In this document: piece after piece, positions 57,486-64,000 of the stretch
Layout of the letters: each line of letters begins with the position of its first letter
How positions within the stretch are numbered: position 1 is the first letter of the stretch
From: Flaccisagitta enflata
Taxonomy: Eukaryota; Chaetognatha; Sagittoidea; Aphragmophora
Assembly (NCBI GenBank): GCA_965153355.1
Contig: OZ231126.1
Location: 89,404,001 to 89,468,000 of the forward strand
Direction: 5' to 3'
DNA length: 64,000 nucleotides
Translations under genes and position numbers: made by a program
Notes under the pieces: generated by a model
The model's database searches: none
What the model was told of the DNA's origin: nothing
What the model saw: only the letters and a program-made list of their open reading frames with translations

Positions 57486-57835
57486 AATTATTGGAAAAAA
57501 GTCGAATTATGTAATTCGACTTTTTAAAACATAGGGGAGAAATAAAGTTTTCCATTTTTGGTTTGGGGCAATTTTTGAAAGTTTAGCGGTTTTTGGGCTG
57601 GGGGTATACATTTTTTGATATTCACAGCTAAGAAAGAGTTAATTTTTCTTTTTCAAAGGGCGCCAACCAGAAGTCTCTACGATCAATAATTTTGTCATTA
57701 TGAATTTTTGAATCTTTTTTCATTTTTTCGCATTTTCACAAAAATCGATTTTTTTCACTGATCCCATTTTTTGGCCTTATGTAACAATAGGGGAAAGTAA
57801 TGATGTTACGCAAATTGACTTTTATGACAATAGCT
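57486..57835 (+). mobile_element. Element ending in a 30-bp palindrome, copy 2
   Basis: The palindromic end at 57489-57518 has one mismatch (half-site AAAAAGTCGAATTAT). Then AGGGGAGAAATAAAG, GGTTTGGGGCAATTTTTG, AAAATCGATTTTTTTCACTG, TTACGCAAATTGAC. Inverted relative to 24622-24975. Confidence 0.75.
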
Positions 57836-58391
57836 TTGATATTTTACTATCTTGGTCAAAATAAGAGTCCTCGCAATTGAATTTAGTTATTAAACCTTGA
57901 ATATTGATTAGAAAAACCTGTTTTCTTATCACAGAAATTCATTTTAGCATATTTTGGCACTAGATATTGCTTGTATTGTGTTTTTTATAGCATCATATTA
58001 CAGCATTACTGATTTGCGTGAGACAGGTTTCTCACATCTTTATCTGTTTTTGCCACTCTGGTTTTATAGTGAGACTTGTACTAATTTTGTTGTATAATCT
58101 AAACAATTTGAGCCAATGAGCTCTGCTTGGTGGCAAATAAAGCTCTTTTGAAGCTCTTTACAACGGTCACCGATTTTCTTATGTTTCTATAATTTTTATG
58201 TATAGAAAATATCCAAATGAAGCTGCTGGAATTTCAAAAACGAAAATCAATGATTTTTACCTTAGAAATCAAAAATTAATCATTTTACTCTTTCTGCTGT
58301 AAAATCTAAATGAACATGAATTGAGCTACAGAGGTCTGCTTGGTCGCATTTTCTCAGAGCATTCTAATGGTCACCAATTTTTATACATTTT
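57836..58391. other. AT-rich degenerate repeats
   Basis: Units with TAAAATCTAAA, TGAGCTAC, TCTGCTTGGTGGCA and GGTCACCAATTTTT phrases recur at 58095 and 58300 and resemble 13346-13620. No gene. Confidence 0.4.
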
Positions 58392-58584
58392 TAGTTGCGG
58401 ACACGCAACTCTATAAGAGGCTTTGTCCGTCCGTCCGTCGGTCTTTCAGTCTGTCGGTCAGTCCGTCCATGGACACGAGTTGAAAAGTGAAGAAATGAGC
58501 GTTTTAGAACATTTTTAGTTGCGGACAGTTGCATTTCTGCCCCTGCCCACCTGTCCGCAACTGATGGCCGTGTATCAGGCCTTG
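58392..58584 (-). mobile_element. Family A element (AGTTGCGGAC subtype) with internal hairpin duplication
   Basis: Minus strand: CAAGGCCTGATACACGGCCA, CAGTTGCGGACAGGTGGGCA, a second internal TAGTTGCGGAC piece near 58513, GACAGACTGAAAGACCGACGG tract, hairpin AGTTGCGTGTCCGCAACTA. Confidence 0.88.
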
Positions 58585-58652
58585 TTTTTAATAATCGGGC
58601 TACAATGTAAGAAAACATGGCGGACTCTTAATTTGACCACGATAGTAATCTG

Positions 58653-59140
<488 letters not shown>

Positions 59141-59267
59141 AGCTGCATCAGCTAGTTCTAGTCTCATATTTTTGCGAAAAATCCTGAATCACCGTCGTTG
59201 TTATAAAACAGAGCGTTTCTGTACAAACATTGCAACGTTTTCGAATGTTTTTTTTTCAATGAGAAAC

Positions 59268-60238
59268 AAGTGACGCGGGGTCACAATATCGTTAAGGACG
59301 TATGGGCTGAGCCGGACCACCCATAAGGCTTATAAGGCTTAAGCCTTAGGCCCCGCGGTAAGGGGGGACCCGCGGTACAGCCCATACCCTTTGGAAAAAC
59401 GGAAGAGGAAAAGGACAATCTAGAGTAAAAAGAAAGGAAAAAGAAAGAAAGGAAGAAAGAAAAAAAGAAGGAAAGAAAGAAGGAAAGAAAGAAAGGAAGA
59501 ATAAATGAAGTTGAAAAGAAAGAAACAATGAATGAAATTGAAAAGAAAGAAAAGAAAGAATGAGGTTGACAAGAAAGAAAGGAAGAATAAATGAAGTTGA
59601 AAGGAAAGAAAGAATGAATAAATGAAGTTGAAAAGACAGAAAGAATGAATGAATGAAGTTGAAAAGAATGAAAGAAGGAATGAATGAGGTTGAAAAGAAA
59701 GAAGAAATGAATGAGGTTGAAAAGAAAGAAAGAATGAATGAGGTTGAAAAGAAAGAAAGAATGAGTGAATTTGAAAAAAAAAGAAATTAAGAATAAATGA
59801 AGTTAAAAAGAAAGAAAGAATGAAGTTGAAAAGAAAGAAGAATGAATGAGTGAAGTTGAAAAGAAAAAAAGAATGAATGAGTGAAGTTGAAAAGAAAGAA
59901 AGAATGAATGAAGTTGAAAAGGCAAAAAGAATCAATGAAGTTGTAAAGAAAGAAAGAAATAATGAAGTTGAAAAGAAAGAAAGAATGAAAGAATGATGGG
60001 GAGAGCGCAAACGGGGGGGGGGGGGCTGGGGGGCCCCGCGGTAGCTCTAAGCCTAGGGCCCCGCGGTAGCTTGGTCCGGCTCAGCGTATGGGCAGGGGCA
60101 TACTACCCCCACCCCACCCCATGCAGCACACACAATTTTCAACTTGATCATCACGGACCGACGGATGGACCAACAGACCAAAGAACAGGCGGGCGGACGG
60201 ACGGACAAAGCCTCTTTTAAAGTTGCGTCTCCGCATCT
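59268..60238 (+). mobile_element. Family A element split by an 8-bp-TSD element
   Basis: Left part CAAGTGACGCGGGGTCACAA, resembling 6128; right part ATGGGCAGGGGCATACTACC, GGACCGACGGATGGACC tract, ACAAAGCCTC and hairpin AGTTGCGTCTCCGCATCTA. Confidence 0.78.
59307..60084. mobile_element. TIR element with perfect 8-bp target duplication
   Basis: Tips CTGAGCCGGACCA at both ends, inverted; target duplication CGTATGGG at 59299-59306 and 60085-60092. Sub-terminal GGCTTAAGCCTTAGGCCCCG and inverse. The core is an AAGAAAGAATGAATGAAGTT-type purine minisatellite (59400-59998). An 8-bp duplication fits hAT-like transposition. Confidence 0.88.
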
Positions 60239-60304
60239 AAAAAAAGAGTAAAGCGGGAACTGTCGTGTCACTTAGTTCTGATCATAAGCAAGATTAAAGA
60301 TTTG

Positions 60305-60608
60305 CAGGGGTGTATATTATTGATTTTTATTCCCCCACCTGCCTTTGATTTTCTTCCCGCGACTTGCCGCGTTGTATTTTTATATCCATGAATTTCTTCC
60401 CTATATAGCAATGAAACTATGTCAGTTAAGGTTTAAATAGTGTTAAATTGTGTTTTACTAATTGAGTTTTACAATTTGGTACTGTCAAAAGTTATATTTT
60501 CCCCAAATTTCTTTTTTTTTCTTTTTTTCCCCCTTTGATTTCTTTCCCCATCTCCAGACCCTTTGATTTCCTCCCCCCCCACCGGGAACTCAAGAATATA
60601 CAGGCCTG
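60305..60608 (-). mobile_element. 306-bp TIR element, second copy
   Basis: Tips CAGGGGTGTATATT and (inverted) CAGGCCTGTATATTCTTGAG; interior matches 15776-16081 in reverse. A clean target duplication is not visible here. Confidence 0.85.
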
Positions 60609-60629
60609 TTAAAGAAACATATATTCTCA

Positions 60630-60829
60630 CGTGCTACGCGACTCTACAACCTGCTTTGTCAGTCCGTCGGTCCGTTGGTCTGTCCGTTGGTCCGTCTGTC
60701 CGTCACACTTTACTTTTTTTGGGGTTTTGCGATTGTTGGCCTCACTGCTCCTGCCCAAAGGATCTGGTGACCTCAATTACAGCCCCTGCCCACCCGCACG
60801 CGACTGGGGTAACCGTGTATCTGGCCTTA
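60630..60829 (-). mobile_element. Family A element
   Basis: Minus strand: TAAGGCCAGATACACGGTTA, CCAGTCGCGTGCGGGTGGGC, GGTCACCAGATCC, TTGGGCAGGAGCAGTGAGGC, GGACGGACAGACGGACC tract, ACAAAGCAGGTTGTAG, AGTCGCGTAGCACGTG. Confidence 0.88.
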
Positions 60830-61009
60830 CTCAAAGTCACCAGGTTTTGTTCCTAAGAACCCCCCCCTCACCCCCCCAAAAAAACAAGACAGTCAATAAT
60901 TAGTGAGATGGCATATCGGGGAAACTAGGCTACTACCTCGCACACGCAATTTTTCTGAGACTTAGTTGTCCATTTTTTATGCCCATTTCACGTCATCTGC
61001 GTCATCTGC

Positions 61010-61500
61010 GCAAATACCGCTGCCGCCAACAATTCTGCCGCCGCCGCCGCTACCGCCAATAGTGCTTCCATCGCCGTCGCCGCCAACATCTCTGCCGTTG
61101 CCGTTTCCAGAGCCTCCGACACTGCCAAAACTGCCGCCACCTCCGCTGCCGCCAACAGTGCTTCCCTCGCCGCTACCGCCGTTTCCGGAGCCGCCGCCGC
61201 CGACGCTGCAGATGTCGTCAACGCTGCTTTCATCGTCACCTCCACCACAGACCTCGGCTTTGCCATCACCACCGCCGCCACCACCACCGCCACCATTGTT
61301 GCCGCCACTGTTGCCCCAGCCATCACTAGTGTCGTTTTGCCACCGTTGCTGCCGCCACCACCACCATCTCAACTGAGACAACTATCTTCGTCTGCACCAC
61401 TGTAGCCGCCGCCACCATCGTTGCCATTGCTGCTACCGTCGTCATTGCTTCTACCGCCACAATCAAAACCGTTGCCACCGCCATCGCCACCGCCACTGCG
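61010..61500. repeat. GCC-rich degenerate trinucleotide region
   Basis: Interrupted CCGCCG/CCACCA repeats keep all frames open; the 134-codon Gly-rich and other frames are repeat translations. Confidence 0.85.
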
Positions 61501-61671
61501 AGGAAAGAAGCTGAAATTTGTAATGGAGAAAAATGGTTTTCGATGATTCTTGGGGAGTGATTGATATTAAAGTGGACGCGATGATTTCTCCAGAATTCGC
61601 AACGTTGAGGCGAAGACTCACGTTTTGACTTTCGTTTCTCATACCGGAAATAGAAAAACAAAATAGAAAAA

Positions 61672-61860
61672 AAAACAAAAACAAAAACAAAAACAAAAAC
61701 AAAAACAAAAACAAAAACAAAAACAAAAACAAAAACAAAAACAAAAACAAAAACAAAAACAAAAACAAAAACAAAAACAAAACAACAAAAACAAAAACAA
61801 AAAAAAATCATAAAAAAAGAAATAAAAAAGAGTAAAAACAAAAACAAAAACAAAAACAAA
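61672..61860. repeat. (AAAAAC)n hexanucleotide array
   Basis: Near-perfect hexamer array; the complementary (TTTTTG)n occurs at 63297-63408. Confidence 0.97.
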
Positions 61861-61868
61861 AAACGCAA

Positions 61869-61965
61869 TCGTAGTCACGCGTGGTTGGGCAGGAGTAGTA
61901 TGAGGCAAGAGACCAGGGATGGATGGACTGCTGAGCGGATGGACAGACCGGCGACCGAAAAGGGG
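61869..61965 (+). mobile_element. Family A element, fragment
   Basis: GTAGTCACGCGTGGTTGGGC, AGGAGTAGTATGAGGC, GGATGGACAGACCGGCGACC tract; no hairpin. Confidence 0.5.
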
Positions 61966-62319
61966 CTAAAAAGCCACATGGAAACCACTAAATGGCATCT
62001 TTGCTATAGCACTCGTACAACAATTTTTGCACCAGAAGCACTTTAAGTAAAACAATGAAAAGCATGTTTCTTGTTATCCCAGGGGGATGAATTTTTGACT
62101 GGACTATCCTAGTACCTGTAGGCTACTTCAGACATCGTGCCCACGAAGCCAACATTTAGGGTATCAAAATGGGTCAAAATAGAAAACATACATGAGTGAA
62201 AATAGAAAATCAAGTGAAAAAAAAAGGATTGAGATAAGACATGCATGATAATTGAAAGCAAAATTTGCATCCATTCAGCAAGAGAAGAAGATTTAGCCTA
62301 TGTTATTGAGGAAGATTTA

Positions 62320-62535
62320 CTGAAAATTTCTATAAATTTCCTTTTTGTCACTGACAAGGGGTTGGACGAAATTTTAAGTTTGCATAGAAAATGAAAAAAT
62401 GAAAAAACAAAGAACATAGTTCTCTTCCCAAATCGTTTTTAGAGAGAACTATGATTTTGAAAATGCAAAATTTTTTTTGTTATGGCTTTCTTATAATTTC
62501 GACCTCAGAAAAAAGATTTGCCGTGAGAATTGCTT
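62320..62535. repeat. Hairpin-centred dispersed repeat, copy 2
   Basis: Counterpart of 9555-9760: TTTGCATAGAAAATGAAAAA, then the stem CATAGTTCTCT (62415-62425) with AGAGAACTATG (62443-62453), then TTGAAAATGCAAAATTT and CTTATAATTT. Four stem pairs differ from copy 1 and all remain paired. Confidence 0.72.
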
Positions 62536-62940
62536 ATCAAAAGGCAACTTAAAGCGTAAAGTATGAAACAGACATACATAACAAGTGTATCCAGTAACAA
62601 CTTGAGGAATGAAAACATTTTTTGATGGATAATTAGTCCATTTTTGATGCAAAAGGTGGGTGAAGCACTTCATTTTTCCCTGGCCGATTTGACGTCGTCA
62701 GTAAAAATTTCATGTCTTAACTTTAAGTGCTGCGGTGCGGAAATTGATGTACAGGTGTTATTTCACCGTGTTAAACAACCGGATTGCTTCATTCATCAAT
62801 ATACATCTCATGAAAACAATGGCCCTGAATATAGATGCATACAACCACCTCTAACAGCAGCTCACGAGACAATTGAATTCCCTAAAGAACAAGCCCGACC
62901 GGGCAACGATGCGTCCGGGATGTGTCTCAGCGTGTATTGA
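62536..62940 (+). other. Unique region with an unassigned 98-codon frame
   Basis: A non-repetitive plus frame (62644-62940) has Cys pairs (FKCCGAE) but no start context, splice pair or family that I recognise. Could be a gene fragment; low support. Confidence 0.2.
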
Positions 62941-63200
62941 TCATTTGACATATGTATGGAGTGACAAATGGACAAACAGACGGATGAGAAGACTCTCAAA
63001 ACATGATGGTCGATCATTTGTTTCAGTGTAGGATCTCATTGTGGCCAAAAACAGCCGAGAAACGCGGTTTTTGCAAAGGCGTAACGGGCGGACCGACGGA
63101 CTGACGGACCGACGGACCGACAGACGGACCAACGGACGGATGTACGGACGGACGGACAGACCCTCTTATAGAGATGCGTTCCTGACGGACGCATCTAAAA
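62941..63200 (+). mobile_element. Family A-like element, AGATGCG hairpin subfamily, copy 2
   Basis: GAGAAGACTCTCAAAACATG, CATTTGTTTCAGTGTAGGAT, GGCCAAAAACAGCCGAGAAA, long GGACCGACGGACTGACGG tract (63091-63155), then AGATGCGTTCCTGACGGACG and CATCTA. Inverted relative to 50450-50690. Confidence 0.82.
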
Positions 63201-63296
63201 AAGACCATTGCGGCATCGATGACGAGTTTTTTCTCTCGCAATAACATGTAAAGTCATCTAATCGTTGGAAGAGGTTGACAAAAGGGGTCGCTTGTT

Positions 63297-63408
63297 TGTT
63301 TTTGTTTTTGTTTTTGTTTTTGTTTTTTGTTTTGTTTTTGTTTTTGTTTTTGTTTTTGTTTTTGTTTTTGTTTTTGTTTTTGTTTTTGTTTTTGTTTTTG
63401 TTTTTGTC
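63297..63408. repeat. (TTTTTG)n hexanucleotide array
   Basis: Hexamer array with one shift; complement of 61672-61860. Beyond it, 63420-64000 is AT-rich with no recognised feature. Confidence 0.97.
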
Positions 63409-64000
63409 GTTGTTGTATTTTCATTGTTCTTAAGATCGACCATCCCCGCATTTGCGGCTGTGACGCCTGGCCTCGTCTCGATTGAATTCAAATATATCGG
63501 TCGTACGATATCAACGATACCGGTTTGTGCAATTGCGTGCGGGTAAATAGACCGATAGAATGTTGAAGCGTGATGCTCGTAAACTGGCCAGTGAGATGGA
63601 TTGATGAGTAGTCAGGGATGTTAAGTCTGATATCAAGGGTGCTGTGCAAAAATTGTGATCGAAGGCTGGAAATTTGCATACAGGCCTAATTTTTCGTGCT
63701 GAATTCAAATATGGAATCCGTTTTTCATCTCTTTTTGAGCACTCCTTTCAAAAATTCATTTTTTGGGTGAAAAATGCCTTCAAGTATAGATTGTGGCTAA
63801 ACTTTACAACTGAGCGCCGCCAAATGTTATGTGAGCAATATCGGGGGTTTGCCTGACCTCCACACCAAATTTTAGCTCAATCCGTCAACATTGAACAGAG
63901 CTATGGGCTTTCAAAGTCTAGGTATACCCCAAAAAATGAAAAAAGTGACTATTTTTTAATTGATTCCATATTGTTATTCTATGCAAAATTCCCTTTCATT

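Noticed and set aside
60966-61376. Pro-rich plus and Gly-rich minus frames
   Set aside because: Degenerate CCGCCA repeats remain open in all frames; no start, splice or domain evidence.

Overview
This window looks like non-coding-rich genomic DNA from an animal, most likely a marine or parasitic invertebrate; the phylum cannot be fixed from the sequence. Evidence for a metazoan: intron-split genes with GT/AG splice sites (a secreted chymotrypsin-fold protein, a DUSP23-type phosphatase, a glutathione peroxidase tail), a Penelope-like retroelement remnant, TA-flanked foldback elements and very long microsatellites. There are no operons, rRNA, tRNA or CRISPR arrays that I can see. The most abundant repeat resembles the HINE/DINE-1/pearl class (non-autonomous Helentron relatives with an ACGG-type tetranucleotide tract and a 3' hairpin), known from molluscs and other animals.

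Genes. (1) 448-628 and 941-1121 (+): two tandem versions of the last exon of a glutathione peroxidase whose upstream exons lie left of the window; only the second keeps the catalytic Trp. (2) 27717 down to 14077 (-): a gene rebuilt here from six phase-compatible exons, encoding a signal peptide and a chymotrypsin-like domain. The catalytic His is Asn and the GDSGGP serine motif is lost, so it is probably a serine-protease homologue rather than an enzyme. The exon with the IVGG-type activation site was not found. (3) 30985 down to 28828 (-): a two-exon DUSP23-like phosphatase with intact active site; its intron carries two extra copies of the active-site segment. (4) 39762-39376 (-): a GIY-YIG endonuclease fragment of a Penelope-like element.

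Repeats make up nearly everything else. Family A (HINE-like, about 35 copies) starts CAAGGCC(G/A), carries a subterminal AGTCGCGTGC or AGTYGCGGAC motif, a (ACCG/ACGG)n tract and a terminal hairpin. Family B (six copies) has a GGTCAGCGGTACCC end, GGGCAGCGGCCCC-type inverted modules and a variable 20-25 bp minisatellite core. Family C (three copies) ties (GA)n/(CA)n tracts to a conserved hairpin tail. Several TA-flanked foldback or TIR elements, two elements with 8-bp target duplications, and a telomere-like array between perfect 19-bp inverted repeats complete the picture. Elements are nested: a Penelope-like insertion with a 15-bp duplication sits in a TA-flanked TIR element, which sits in a palindromic tandem array (36.7-40.2 kb); other elements sit inside family A copies.

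Layout: 0-1.3 kb glutathione peroxidase tail; 1.3-13.7 kb repeats; 14-27.7 kb serine-protease homologue with satellite-filled introns; 28.8-31 kb DUSP23; 32-36 kb microsatellites and family A; 36.7-40.2 kb nested array; 41-52.4 kb family A copies with large satellite cores; 53.1-55.2 kb a 60-bp satellite; 55.2-64 kb mixed repeats. Nearly all long open frames in the window are translations of simple repeats.
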